A stretch of 64,000 nt of DNA from JACMLD01 sp044227095 (GCA_044227095.1 JBGAFV010000002.1:372001-436000); one strand, 5' to 3'; numbered from the stretch's first letter, positions 26,416 through 36,551 are shown. The notes: generated by a model from the sequence alone, not told the origin. A program made the numbers and translations.

Positions 26416-29400
26416 TTAAAATTTCAGGTTTAAACCAAAGGTAAACTGACGTACTGCAGGGTTATTCAGGTTCACAGTAATCTGGCGCCCCTGCGTTCCG
26501 GATTCACTGGCGCCGGTTGGTGCTACTGTACCGCTGCTGGTGCCATCGTTAGTCTGTGTGTAACCGTTACCTTCCGGATCCGGACCAAAGCCGGCTTTAA
26601 CAAAAGGCGAGTATATAATGAACGGGTTAGTAGCATTGATATATACTCTTACAGAAGTGAGACCTGTTCGTTTTAATAATTTCTGTGGCAACTCAAACCC
26701 AAGATTAATGCTACGGCATTTTATAAAGGAGCCGTCCTGATAACCCAATGTAGAAGCATAATAGGCAACCGCATTGCTTGCATCAGGTGCGGGAAAATCA
26801 TTGGTAGGATTGCTGCGTGTCCAGTAGTTTGTTTTTACCTGGTTCTGGCGGCCCTGGTTAAAAAATCCAAATCCGCCGCCGCCGGTAGAGTTACCGGTAA
26901 TGTAGGGTACCACCAATTTCATACCCATTCTTGCAAAAACAACTACAGAAAGATCGAAGTTTTTAAAATAAAAGCGGTTAGTAATTCCCCCTTCCCAGCT
27001 AGGTTGAAAATTTCCCAATATCTGGCGATCTGAAGGAGTAATTTTTCCATTGCCATCCACATCCTGCACTCGTATCTGACCCGGGTACTGAACAGGAGAT
27101 GTTTGTGCTGCAATCAGGCCTTTAACGGAATCTTCCGTTTGCCAGATACCGATTTTTTTGTAATCGTAAATAACCGACAGTGGCTGTCCTACAAACCAGC
27201 CGTTGCCCACATTGGATTTTTCTTGTGGTGTGCTGAGCTGAGTTATCTTTTCCCTGTTGAAAAAATATACAAGATCGGTACTCCAGTTAAAAGCTCCTTC
27301 TTTCTTATTCTGGATAATGTCAAGGCTCAGAGAAACCTCCAGGCCTTTTCCCTCTGTTTTACCAAGGTTGGCAAAAGTAGAGTTTGCACCGTTGCTTGGG
27401 GGTAGGTTTACTGAAAGAAGTATATCCTTTGTTTTTTGTTTATACCAATCTATACTACCGGTGATTCTGTTATTTAAGAAACCGAATTCAACGCCGATAT
27501 CTGTTGTTGAAGTAGACTGCCATCCCAGGTTAAGCGCAGGAAGGTTAGTTACTGTGTAAGCCAGTTGCTGGCCAGCCGTACCGGTTCCAAAATTATAATA
27601 GCCAGCACTCAAAGCGCCCAGGGTTGAATAAGGACTTACGTTGCGGTTTCCGGCAACACCCCATCCCCCGCGCAATTTAAGATTGGAAATAAACGCCGCA
27701 TTTTTCATAAATGATTCTTCAGTAACATTCCACCCCAGGCCAATTGCGGGGTAATTAAAATACTGATGACCTGGCGCCAGTGTTGATGAGCCATCCCTTC
27801 TTAGTGTTGCAGTTAAAAGATAGCGGTTATTATAGGCATAATTCAGGCGACCCATAAACGAGACCAATCCCTGTTCAGTAAACGTACCGCTGGCGGTGGG
27901 TGTGCCTGAGGCCAGTGCAAAATTAGATGAACCAATATAATCGGCTGGCACACCAGTTACGCTCATACTACTACCCTGCGAATGGTTTTTGACCACTTCA
28001 AAAAGTCCGGTAAAGCCTATCTTATGCTTTACTGCGATTGTTTTGTCGTAATAAAGCAGGTTCTGAAAATTATAATCCCAGTATTCCGTATTGCTCACAT
28101 TGGCGCTGGAAGAAGATTGTACAGTTGCGCTGTTTACATAGGTAAGTGGCCCGGCGTAACCATTAAATGAATTTTGGCTGAAGTTAAGCCCGGCATTAAA
28201 CCTGTAACGGAGACCATCAATAATTTTTACTTCAGCATAAAGGCTGTTGAAAGTTCTGAGGTTTCTGCTGCGGGCCAATATTGAACTCGACTTGCTAATT
28301 AAGGTGAGAGCACTAACCTGTGCAGCATCAATTGAACCAATACGGGGAAATAAGTTGACAGTTCCATCAGAATTATAGGGCGATGCCAATGGAGTAGTGC
28401 TTACCAATCCGCCCGGAACGCCGCCTCCGCCTGGTGTATTTTGCCAGGAGAGCGTATTTAAACTATTGACACCTATTTTAATGTGATCATTGATACGCTG
28501 ATCGATGGTTAAGCGCAGGTTGAACCTGTCAAAACGTTGATTGGGTATAATACCCGTTTCCCTGAAGAACCCCGCACCTAATCCATATTGCGTACCTTCC
28601 GTACCACCCTGCAAAGCCAGCTGATGACTCTCTGTATACCCTTTTTGGTAGATCAAATCCTGCCAGTTGGTAGAGACACCTGCAGCCAGAGCAGCTGCTT
28701 CAGCGGTTGTAAGGGGGTAACCAGTGGTACCCGGAGCCGAGCGGTTATAAGTTGCGGCATCCTGTTTAAGTTGCGCATATTCTTTGCCGTTATAAACATT
28801 GTATTTTCCCATGATGGAAGTAATGCCATAATAACCATCGTAGCTCATTACCCGTTTACCAGTACGTCCACGCTTTGTTGTAATCAGGATAACACCTCCT
28901 GAACCACGTGAACCATAGATAGCCGTAGCGGAAGCATCCTTTAGTATTTCCATGCTGGCAATATCACCGGGGTTCAGATCCAAAGTACCACCGTACGGTA
29001 TACCGTCTACCACATACAATGGCCCGTCGAGATTATCGCTTGCAGATATGCTGGTGGTAAGGGTGCGGTTTCCCCGTATACGAATTTGCGGAACAGCCCC
29101 CGGAACCGATCCATTGCTGACAACTGAAACACCTGCGGCACGGCCTTTCAACTGGTCTACCATATTAGAAGAAGGTACTTCTTTTAAAGTGGCCGCACTT
29201 ATGGAAACAACGGCGCCCGTTACATCCTTTTTACGTTGCGTGCCATAACCAACTACTACCACCTGGTCGAGATTATTGGCAATATTTACCAGGGTTACAT
29301 CTATAATAGTACGACTGTTAACTGCCACATCCATGGATGCGTACCCTACTGAAGAGAATATCAACACAGATTTACCAGGCACAGAAATCTCATACTGACC

Positions 29401-29637
29401 ATCAACATTACTGGTAACCCCGTTTTTTGTTCCTTTAACAACTACAGAAACACCGGAAACAGGCTGACTTTTTTCGTTTATTATCCTTCCTTTTACATGA
29501 ATTGTGTTTTGTGCAAACAATGAAAAACTTGCAAAAAAGACAGCTACTAATGACAACAGCAGAATCCGGGCCTTCCTCAAAACCCCGTTATTCATTTGGG
29601 ATTTTGCCAGGGGAAATTGCTCAAGCAGAATTTTCAT
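26416..29637 (-). CDS. susC: SusC/RagA-type TonB-dependent outer-membrane transporter
   Basis: 1073 residues from the ATG at 29637 (MKILLEQFPLAKS), preferred over an upstream in-frame start because a signal peptide (ILLLSLVAVFFASFSLFAQ) then lies at a normal distance. Order of parts: CarboxypepD_reg-like domain (VKGRIINEKSQPVSGVSVVVKG), linker with VVVGYGTQRKKDVTGAV, plug domain (VDGIPYGG, ILKDASATAIYGSRGSGGVILITTK), then a long beta-barrel ending in aromatic FTFGLNLKF. It imports oligosaccharides using TonB energy. A divergent hybrid two-component regulator begins about 790 bases away. Confidence 0.95.
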   Translation of the reverse strand: MKILLEQFPLAKSQMNNGVLRKARILLLSLVAVFFASFSLFAQNTIHVKGRIINEKSQPVSGVSVVVKGTKNGVTSNVDGQYEISVPGKSVLIFSSVGYASMDVAVNSRTIIDVTLVNIANNLDQVVVVGYGTQRKKDVTGAVVSISAATLKEVPSSNMVDQLKGRAAGVSVVSNGSVPGAVPQIRIRGNRTLTTSISASDNLDGPLYVVDGIPYGGTLDLNPGDIASMEILKDASATAIYGSRGSGGVILITTKRGRTGKRVMSYDGYYGITSIMGKYNVYNGKEYAQLKQDAATYNRSAPGTTGYPLTTAEAAALAAGVSTNWQDLIYQKGYTESHQLALQGGTEGTQYGLGAGFFRETGIIPNQRFDRFNLRLTIDQRINDHIKIGVNSLNTLSWQNTPGGGGVPGGLVSTTPLASPYNSDGTVNLFPRIGSIDAAQVSALTLISKSSSILARSRNLRTFNSLYAEVKIIDGLRYRFNAGLNFSQNSFNGYAGPLTYVNSATVQSSSSANVSNTEYWDYNFQNLLYYDKTIAVKHKIGFTGLFEVVKNHSQGSSMSVTGVPADYIGSSNFALASGTPTASGTFTEQGLVSFMGRLNYAYNNRYLLTATLRRDGSSTLAPGHQYFNYPAIGLGWNVTEESFMKNAAFISNLKLRGGWGVAGNRNVSPYSTLGALSAGYYNFGTGTAGQQLAYTVTNLPALNLGWQSTSTTDIGVEFGFLNNRITGSIDWYKQKTKDILLSVNLPPSNGANSTFANLGKTEGKGLEVSLSLDIIQNKKEGAFNWSTDLVYFFNREKITQLSTPQEKSNVGNGWFVGQPLSVIYDYKKIGIWQTEDSVKGLIAAQTSPVQYPGQIRVQDVDGNGKITPSDRQILGNFQPSWEGGITNRFYFKNFDLSVVVFARMGMKLVVPYITGNSTGGGGFGFFNQGRQNQVKTNYWTRSNPTNDFPAPDASNAVAYYASTLGYQDGSFIKCRSINLGFELPQKLLKRTGLTSVRVYINATNPFIIYSPFVKAGFGPDPEGNGYTQTNDGTSSGTVAPTGASESGTQGRQITVNLNNPAVRQFTFGLNLKF

Positions 29638-30429
29638 AAATCTTTTTTTAATGATTTTAGGTTGTTGGTTACTGTTTTTGTAATTGAAAAAGTGCCGGTA
29701 CAACTGAATTCTCCCGAATGTTAGAATAGTTCTATCAGGGCACCGCAGTATTACTTTAAGGTCCGCAGGCATTAGCACAAAATAATGAGGATATGAAAAT
29801 TGAAAATTTGTCCTGACGACAAAAGAATGCAGAATAGCTGTATTGACGTTCTGATCTAAAGTACACAGCGGAATGCTGGGTTGCAGATTTTAATACACAT
29901 GGCATCATCGTAATAACATTTTCAAAGCAATTAGTCAAATCGTTTGATAAACCTGAAAACAAAAACATTAGCAACAATTTGTGTCTACACAAATGCAGAT
30001 CACTGTTTACACAATGAAATATTCCATTTATGTATTTATAAATTTGTCTTTGTTGTTCAGTTGTTTATATAAAAGCCACTTTCAGTTAAAAAAGGCAGAT
30101 AAAAGTACTGACCGCGTGATTTGCGCAATGGCTCATTTGTTGAAGAATAGGGAACAAATGTTTAATTGACACTTATAAACCGGAAATGGAGAACAAAACT
30201 CTTTACTTTCAACACTTTCTAGTTGAAAACCGATTTTTTTTAACTCAATGGACAGAAGGCAGGTAAGTAAACAATAAAAGAACCGGACTGTGCATAAAAA
30301 ATTCATCCTGAGCTGCAGCGGGTTATTACTTGTCCAATACAAACTTTATATGCCATTTAAGACCCTTTTTTATACGGCATGGAACCAGAAAACGGTATCT
30401 TTAAGCTGATAAAACTGATTGCCTGACAG
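29638..30429. promoter_or_regulatory. Divergent regulatory region between susC-1 and the hybrid sensor
   Basis: 792 bases without a convincing gene. It holds several symmetric sequences: TTTGTC-N5-GACAAA (29807-29823), the 18-base palindrome at 29977-29994, and CATTTGTT-N11-AACAAATG (30134-30160). It must contain the promoters for susC-1 and for the regulator. No full TTTG/TAnnTTTG pair could be fixed with confidence. Confidence 0.5.
29977..29994. promoter_or_regulatory. 18-base palindrome ATTTGTGTCTACACAAAT, candidate operator
   Basis: Eight-base arms are separated by CT. A related half, TGTTTACACAATG, follows within 25 bases. It sits between susC-1 and the hybrid sensor gene and is a candidate binding site for the AraC domain of that sensor or for another regulator. 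Confidence 0.4.
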
Positions 30430-33400
30430 ATGAATTATCAAAAAATTTTCCTGCTAAATGTGTACATGTTGCTGCTGCAGTTGTTTTTATCTGCCCAACA
30501 AAAGGAAATTAATTTTACTTCTCTTTCAACTGAAGACGGACTTTCATCCAATACTGTAAATACAATATTAAAAGACAAGTATGGAATGATTTGGTTTGGA
30601 ACCGAAGATGGGCTTGACAGATTTGATGGTACACGGTTCACGATATACAGGCACAAGCCTGATGATCCTTCAAGCCTTAAAGCAAACGAAATCTTATCCT
30701 TACATGAAGACCACAACGGCAATTTATGGGTAGGAACCAGCGGAGGTTCGCTTAGTTTATACGACCGTACATCAGATTCATTTATCAATTTCCAGGCCAA
30801 TAGAACACCAAACTCAATACACAATAATGTTATCAGAAGTATTTGCAGCGATCATACAGGCAAAATCTGGGTAGGACATTTTGATGGAGTGAATATTCTT
30901 GATCCGCAGTCTGGTAAAATTACAGAGTTGCCAATTGTGACCGGTCAATCTGCTCCTTCGCTTAATAAAACTAGCATTTGCCTTTTTGAAGACAGTTTTC
31001 AAAATATGTGGATTGGAACTACTAAAGGATTATACTGCTATAATTTTGCCGGCCAATCTCTTGCCCATTATATTCATGCGAGTGAAGATTCAACTAGTAT
31101 AAGCGGTGATAATATAAACGCAATTACCCAGGATAAATCGGGTAATCTCTGGATAGGAACTGGCAATGGATTGAGTATGCTAAGTCCCGGCAGCAAGCAG
31201 TTTATTAATTTCAGGCACAATGAAAATAATTCGCAAACATTAAGCAGCAACGTTATTAACTCAATTGCAGTTGACGGAGATAAATTATGGATAGGAACAT
31301 TTGAAGGGTTAAATATTATTGATAACAGCACCCATAAAATTTCAAAATTCATACCCGACCAAAGGAATATTCATAGTTTATCTGCATGGTCTGTAAAATG
31401 TATTTACATCGACAAACAGGGAATTTACTGGTTGGGTACTATTAAAGGCGGTGTAGACAAATACGACAAAAATCTAAATTTATTCAATTACGTCCGTAGT
31501 AATGTTTTTGATGAAAAAGGTCTTAACGCCCCAATCGTTGCCGCCTTTGCAGAAAATGAAGATGGAAAAGTATTTGTAGGAAGTGATGGCAAGGGGCTAA
31601 GTCTTTTTGATCCCAATACCCGGTTATTTCAGCACATCGCAATCCGGTCATCACGCATTAAAGGAAGTGAGCGCCTGTCTGCGATTGCGTTGCAAATGAG
31701 CAGCCAAAAGAAACTTTTAGTGGGTACACCAAGTGATGGATTGTTTGTATTAGACCCCGCTTCGGGTAAATACAAACAATTTATGCAAGGGCCGCTGATC
31801 AGTGATTTGAATTCGAATGAAATATATTGCGTGACAGAACTTCGCAATGGTAATATTATGGTGGGCACCAATGGCGAAGGCATTAACGTTCTTAACAAAG
31901 AGTATAAAGTTATTGCAAGGTACACGCCGCATCCAAAGCTGGCAAATGATACACTGCTTCCTTTTAATGGTTATATACGTGACATTAAAGAAGACAAAGA
32001 TGGCAATATATGGATAGCCACGCACGGTGGTGGCCTGGGCGTTTTACAGTCATCATCCGGCGCATTTGCGAACTTCAATACCCGAAACAGTAAATTGCCC
32101 AATGATAAAATAACCTGTCTTTTGCAGGATAGCCACGGATTTATATGGGCAGGCACTTTTGGTGGCGGTATTGTTCGTATTGACAGAAGCACCAATCAAT
32201 TCAAATTGTTCTCAGAGAAAGAAGGCCTGCAAAACAGCAATATTTATAAGATAGTAGAAGATCAATCCGCATTGATCTGGTTGAGTACCAATAAAGGCAT
32301 CAGCAGCATAGATGTAAACACAAATAAGATCAACAATTTTAATTATCACAATGGCCTTCAGCACAACAATTTTGTACGTGGAGCTGGTATCCGTTTGTCA
32401 AATGGCGAATTGTTATTCGGTGGCCTTGATGGTTTTAATTATTTCCTTCCTGCCAATCTAATAAAAAACAATAACATCCCTCCGGTATTGCTTACAGGTT
32501 TGCGTATATCCAATCAAAACATAAATGCATCAAAAGCAGGACCGATAACAGAACACATTTCAGTAGCCAAAGAGATCAACCTTGATTATAAACAAAACTT
32601 TGCATTGGATTTTGTAGGACTAAGTTATACATCGCCCGAACAAAACAGATATGCCTATAAACTGGAAGGGTATGATAAGGATTGGAATTATGTGGGAAAT
32701 ATAACCTCCGCAGCATACATGAACCTTGATCCAGGTAACTATGTTTTCAGAGTTAGGGCAGCCAATAATGATGGTGTATGGAACAATGAAGGAGCATCTG
32801 TTAAAGTTCATGTGCATCCTCCAATATGGAGGACTACCTATGCTTACATTACTTATGTGCTTCTATTGATTGGTATATTAGCTTATATACGCCATCAAGG
32901 TATCAGGAAAATACACAGAAAATTTGCTTTGGAACAGAAAAGAAATTACGAAGAACAAGAAAAAAGGGAAGCGGAGAGAATACATGAACTGGACAGTCAA
33001 AAGATTAAATTCTTAACCAATTTAAGCCACGAATTCCGCACGCCAATATCTCTAATACTTGGCCCGGTAGACAGCCTGATTGAAAAAGAAAATAATATAC
33101 AGTCTTTCCGTCAACTGGATATGATAAAACGAAATGGACGGAGATTGCTAAACCTCGTGAATCAATTGCTTGATTTTCGCAAAATGGAAGAACATGAATT
33201 AAAATTGCAAATTTCTGAAGGCGAACTGGTAAGTTTTGTAAAGGAAGTGGGAGATTCCTTTAAAGACCTGGCGGAAAGAAAAAAAATGGATTTCGTTTAC
33301 ACGAGCCAAATAGATAAATTAAATGCATTTTTTGACCATGATAAATTAGAAAGGGTTTTGTTCAATGTTCTTTCCAATGCATTTAAATTCACAAAACCAG

Positions 33401-34596
33401 GTGGTAAAATAAAACTTGAGATAAAAAAAGCAGCAAACACTACGGACGAATCAAAAACATGGGTGGCTATAAGAATAAGTGATACTGGCATTGGTATACC
33501 TTCAGATAAAAAAGAAAAAATATTTACACTCTTTTACCAAAATGATACAGACGCTTCTATTCTTAACCAGGGAAGTGGTATCGGCCTTACCATAACAAAA
33601 GAATTTGTAAAAATGCAGGGAGGCACTATCGATATAGAAAGTGATCCTGGCATCGGCACTGCTTTCAACATACTGCTGCCTTTTACAGTATGCCCTTCTT
33701 CAGCAGAAAAAAATATTATTACACCGCAAATTGAATCTGCTGAATCAGTAAAAAATGATTATCAAATACCAGGAGAAAATGTAGACGGCGATGTATTGAC
33801 AGACCAGGCAGAGATTCCTTCTATTTTACTGGTAGAAGACAATGACGATTTCAGGTATTATCTAAAAGACAAATTAAAAACAAAGCATAAAGTATTGGAG
33901 GCTGGAAATGGAATAGAGGGCTGGAAAAAAGCACTGGCATATCATCCCCAACTTATCGTAAGTGATATAAGTATGCCGGAAATGAATGGCATAGATCTTT
34001 GCCGTAAAATAAAAGCCGACAAACGAACCAGTCATATTCCAGTGATATTATTAACCGCCCTTATTGGTGAAGAAGCAGCGTTGCAGGGTTTGAGAACAGG
34101 GGCTAATGATTATATTACCAAACCTTTTCATGTAGAGATGTTGAATGAAAAAATTAAAAACTTACTTGTTTTAAATAATACTTTAAAAAACACTTATACA
34201 AAACAATTCAAACCGGTAGCCCCCGTAGTCAATATTCAATCCGCAGATGAGGAATTGTTACATTCAATCATGACATACCTTGAGGAAAACCTTTCAAACC
34301 CCCAATTGTCGGTTAAAGAATTAAGCAAACATGCAGGCATGAGCCGCAGTTCCTTGTATGCTAAGTTGCTTGAGTTGACAGGTCAGACACCAGTAGAATA
34401 TATCCGCTCTGTAAAATTAGACAAGGCTGCAGTTTTACTACAGAAAAGTGATATGAATGTTGCACAGATTGCTTATTCAGTAGGATTTTCAACACCGAAC
34501 TATTTTGCCAAATCATTCAAAGCAAAATTTAGCCTGCTGCCTTCTGAATATATTTCAAAAATGAGAGCTGAAAATAAAAAGAATGATACTGTTTAA
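30430..34596 (+). CDS. Hybrid two-component system sensor/regulator (HTCS)
   Basis: 1388 residues combining a sensor kinase and its response regulator. A signal sequence precedes about 14 two-component propeller repeats (EDGLSSNTVNTILKDKYGMIWFGT, NLWVGTSGG and so on, residues about 30-690). A Y_Y_Y domain (about 720-790) and a transmembrane helix near 800-815 (TYVLLLIGILAYI) follow. Next come a histidine kinase with His867 in NLSHEFRTPISL and an ATPase (DTGIGIP, GSGIGLTITKEF). A receiver has Asp1179 (VSDISMPEMNG), and a C-terminal AraC helix-turn-helix spans about 1276-1386. It senses periplasmic oligosaccharide and activates the adjacent PUL. The length and domain order are complete. Confidence 0.96.
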   Translation: MNYQKIFLLNVYMLLLQLFLSAQQKEINFTSLSTEDGLSSNTVNTILKDKYGMIWFGTEDGLDRFDGTRFTIYRHKPDDPSSLKANEILSLHEDHNGNLWVGTSGGSLSLYDRTSDSFINFQANRTPNSIHNNVIRSICSDHTGKIWVGHFDGVNILDPQSGKITELPIVTGQSAPSLNKTSICLFEDSFQNMWIGTTKGLYCYNFAGQSLAHYIHASEDSTSISGDNINAITQDKSGNLWIGTGNGLSMLSPGSKQFINFRHNENNSQTLSSNVINSIAVDGDKLWIGTFEGLNIIDNSTHKISKFIPDQRNIHSLSAWSVKCIYIDKQGIYWLGTIKGGVDKYDKNLNLFNYVRSNVFDEKGLNAPIVAAFAENEDGKVFVGSDGKGLSLFDPNTRLFQHIAIRSSRIKGSERLSAIALQMSSQKKLLVGTPSDGLFVLDPASGKYKQFMQGPLISDLNSNEIYCVTELRNGNIMVGTNGEGINVLNKEYKVIARYTPHPKLANDTLLPFNGYIRDIKEDKDGNIWIATHGGGLGVLQSSSGAFANFNTRNSKLPNDKITCLLQDSHGFIWAGTFGGGIVRIDRSTNQFKLFSEKEGLQNSNIYKIVEDQSALIWLSTNKGISSIDVNTNKINNFNYHNGLQHNNFVRGAGIRLSNGELLFGGLDGFNYFLPANLIKNNNIPPVLLTGLRISNQNINASKAGPITEHISVAKEINLDYKQNFALDFVGLSYTSPEQNRYAYKLEGYDKDWNYVGNITSAAYMNLDPGNYVFRVRAANNDGVWNNEGASVKVHVHPPIWRTTYAYITYVLLLIGILAYIRHQGIRKIHRKFALEQKRNYEEQEKREAERIHELDSQKIKFLTNLSHEFRTPISLILGPVDSLIEKENNIQSFRQLDMIKRNGRRLLNLVNQLLDFRKMEEHELKLQISEGELVSFVKEVGDSFKDLAERKKMDFVYTSQIDKLNAFFDHDKLERVLFNVLSNAFKFTKPGGKIKLEIKKAANTTDESKTWVAIRISDTGIGIPSDKKEKIFTLFYQNDTDASILNQGSGIGLTITKEFVKMQGGTIDIESDPGIGTAFNILLPFTVCPSSAEKNIITPQIESAESVKNDYQIPGENVDGDVLTDQAEIPSILLVEDNDDFRYYLKDKLKTKHKVLEAGNGIEGWKKALAYHPQLIVSDISMPEMNGIDLCRKIKADKRTSHIPVILLTALIGEEAALQGLRTGANDYITKPFHVEMLNEKIKNLLVLNNTLKNTYTKQFKPVAPVVNIQSADEELLHSIMTYLEENLSNPQLSVKELSKHAGMSRSSLYAKLLELTGQTPVEYIRSVKLDKAAVLLQKSDMNVAQIAYSVGFSTPNYFAKSFKAKFSLLPSEYISKMRAENKKNDTV

Positions 34597-34760
34597 GGTC
34601 ATCCGCATTGTAGTGTTGTATTTCACAACAATGCTATGAGAGGCTTATCCATTCCAGCCCTGCCAAACTATATTAAATGAACGAATTTTGCCTGACAATG
34701 AAAAGCTAATTAGTAAACGGTCAAGCCCTGACTCTACTGAGAGACAAACCCTTAATCATG

Positions 34761-34831
34761 ACGCCATGGACGGAATCGAACCGCCGTACAAGGTTTTGCA
34801 GACCTATGCCTCTCCTCTCGGCCACATGGCT
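34761..34831 (-). tRNA. tRNA-Cys (GCA), with two stem mismatches
   Basis: A 71-base cloverleaf on the minus strand. The anticodon loop CTGCAAA carries GCA. The D region has GCC/GGC with A14 and G18-G19, the T arm is GGCGG-TTCGATT-CCGTC, and the discriminator is U73, a cysteine identity base. The acceptor stem is AGCCATG with CATGGCG, leaving an A1-G72 mismatch, and the first anticodon-stem pair is T27-T43. The CCA end is not encoded. It could be functional or slightly degenerate. Confidence 0.8.
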
Positions 34832-34859
34832 GTTTGGTTGAAGAAATAAAATTATTTCT

Positions 34860-35981
34860 TCAACGCTTATATAAATCTGGGTTATTACAAATAAACAAAC
34901 CACCGGTATTACCAGTATCATCCGTATTCTTATACTTCTTTTCTAAAATGCTCTGTCCTATACTGCCTGGATTATTCCCTTTTCCCAATGGCCAGTTACC
35001 TTTTGTATCCTGCACATCTATACCACTTATTATAGCAGCATACAATCCAAAATCAGTACAATTATTTTTATTAAGGTGATATTTTTTATTGTCGAATTTA
35101 TTTAGCAGCCTTAAAGTTTTAAGCAACCGCCTGTATGAAATAAACTTTCCTATTACTTCATCCCAATTATGAAACGCATCGTTCTTTATAACAGAATAAG
35201 ATACAGGTTGCAAAGGAGTGGCAGAAAACAGATCATCTTTTGCCGGATAAAACCCAAAAGATCTTGAAACGAAACTTTTATCAGTGTTGTATTTAATCAG
35301 CGTAATAAAAGTGTGGCCTACATTATTTAAACCCGCAAATGCACGCCTCCTTCCTGGCACAGGTTGTTTAATATGCAATATCAACGCACATGCAAGTGCT
35401 GTTTTACCATCACTAAATGCTTCTTGTATTTCTATAGCTTTTACAGGAAACGAATTTTTCCTCCATTTAATTTGTCCTTTATTAATAACCGAGCCAGCTA
35501 TTGTATCCAGGCTTTGTAGAAGTGCAGGTTCGTCATTCAACCAGTTGCTGCCCCCTTCATCTGCATCCACACCATATTGATAATAACATTGCATAGCGAA
35601 AGGGTACATGCCCATGTTTGCAGACACGGTAGCAACAGTAGAATAAAACCTTTGTCGCAATATTGTATTACGCAATATCTTTTTTAGTTTCATTGATTTT
35701 AGCAACTGAAGTAGCGAAACATTATTATCTGCATTGCCTATAAAAAGTGTTTCATTATTTGTTAGCTCGCCTGGTATATTGTCATCAAATGGTTCTCTCT
35801 CATTTAGTGGTAAAAATAATAAGAGAGGAGCATCTGCTTCAGCAGTTAAAAAATTAAAGCTTACTGGTTGCAAAGAATCAATAGAAGTTCTATTAATCGG
35901 CCAGGCTGATGCTTTTACTGCTATGCACAGAAATACAACAATCATCACAAGCCATTTAATTTTCAATACCTGCTGTAGCAT
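34860..35981 (-). CDS. Secreted protein of unknown function with His/NC motif (possible permuted papain-like fold)
   Basis: 373 residues with an export signal (LVMIVVFLCIAVKASA). No family was recognised with certainty. Two short blocks stand out: GLNNVGHTFITLIK (His223) and KNNCTDFGLYAAIISGI (Cys308). A histidine block followed by an Asn-Cys-Thr block is the order seen in circularly permuted papain-like proteins (NlpC/P60-like and DUF4105-type), so a periplasmic cysteine hydrolase is conceivable; this is inference only. It lies 29 bases downstream of the CarboxypepD_reg-like gene on the same strand, so the two are probably co-transcribed and may sit under the leader-peptide region at 36552-36754. 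Confidence 0.6.
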   Translation of the reverse strand: MLQQVLKIKWLVMIVVFLCIAVKASAWPINRTSIDSLQPVSFNFLTAEADAPLLLFLPLNEREPFDDNIPGELTNNETLFIGNADNNVSLLQLLKSMKLKKILRNTILRQRFYSTVATVSANMGMYPFAMQCYYQYGVDADEGGSNWLNDEPALLQSLDTIAGSVINKGQIKWRKNSFPVKAIEIQEAFSDGKTALACALILHIKQPVPGRRRAFAGLNNVGHTFITLIKYNTDKSFVSRSFGFYPAKDDLFSATPLQPVSYSVIKNDAFHNWDEVIGKFISYRRLLKTLRLLNKFDNKKYHLNKNNCTDFGLYAAIISGIDVQDTKGNWPLGKGNNPGSIGQSILEKKYKNTDDTGNTGGLFICNNPDLYKR

Positions 35982-36010
35982 CCTACTCTTTTTAGTGATA
36001 AAATATTATT

Positions 36011-36346
36011 TTATTTATCGCTGGCACAATACACACCATTTCTTTTTAATACAATGTTGTATTCTCGTATGCTTGTTAATTTTACTTCCTGCTTTTCATA
36101 TCCCTGCAATGTTATTACCAGCACTTTATCTTCATTGGAGACTTCAAGTGTAAAAGTGCCATCGGCCTGCGAACCTGTAATATTTTTTCCTTTCTTCACA
36201 GCAATACTTACTCCTTCAAGCGGAAGCGATTCTTCAAATGAAGTAATCTTGCCGTTAATTACAGTTTTTTTGTTTTGTGCAAAGGAAGTTTCACTCACTA
36301 AAACAATTATTAATAAAAAACTTACAAATACCAGGAACGATTTCAT
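36011..36346 (-). CDS. Small secreted CarboxypepD_reg-like domain protein
   Basis: 111 residues, signal peptide MKSFLVFVSFLLIIVLVSETSFAQ. The mature part is one CarboxypepD_reg-like beta-sandwich (VINGKITSFEESLPLEGVSIAVKKGKNITGSQADGTFTLEV ... EYNIVLKRNG), the module that normally opens SusC-type transporters, here on its own. It ends GVYCASDK. It may be a stand-alone periplasmic domain or the surviving start of a lost SusC-like gene, but the stop is clean and no barrel remnant follows. An unusually long upstream region of 550 bases contains a leader peptide and a symmetric operator-like site. Confidence 0.7.
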   Translation of the reverse strand: MKSFLVFVSFLLIIVLVSETSFAQNKKTVINGKITSFEESLPLEGVSIAVKKGKNITGSQADGTFTLEVSNEDKVLVITLQGYEKQEVKLTSIREYNIVLKRNGVYCASDK

Positions 36347-36551
36347 AAAAAATTAATTTATTGATGAACACAACTTATAGTTATACTTTAACTCAACTTT
36401 TACCTGCGCAACAGCTGGCACAGTACTTAATTAACCAAACCACCGGTTAACCAGATAACCGCACCAGTCTGTTGAACAGGTAAAAAAACATTTTTAATAA
36501 CGAAAGAATACACATCCTTTTAAAGGATGGGAACAAGAAATAGTGTTGCTT

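Noticed and set aside
29981..30169. 62-residue frame in the susC-1/HTCS intergenic region
   Set aside because: Composition is typical of AT-rich non-coding DNA, no domain is visible, and it overlaps the symmetric regulatory sequences.
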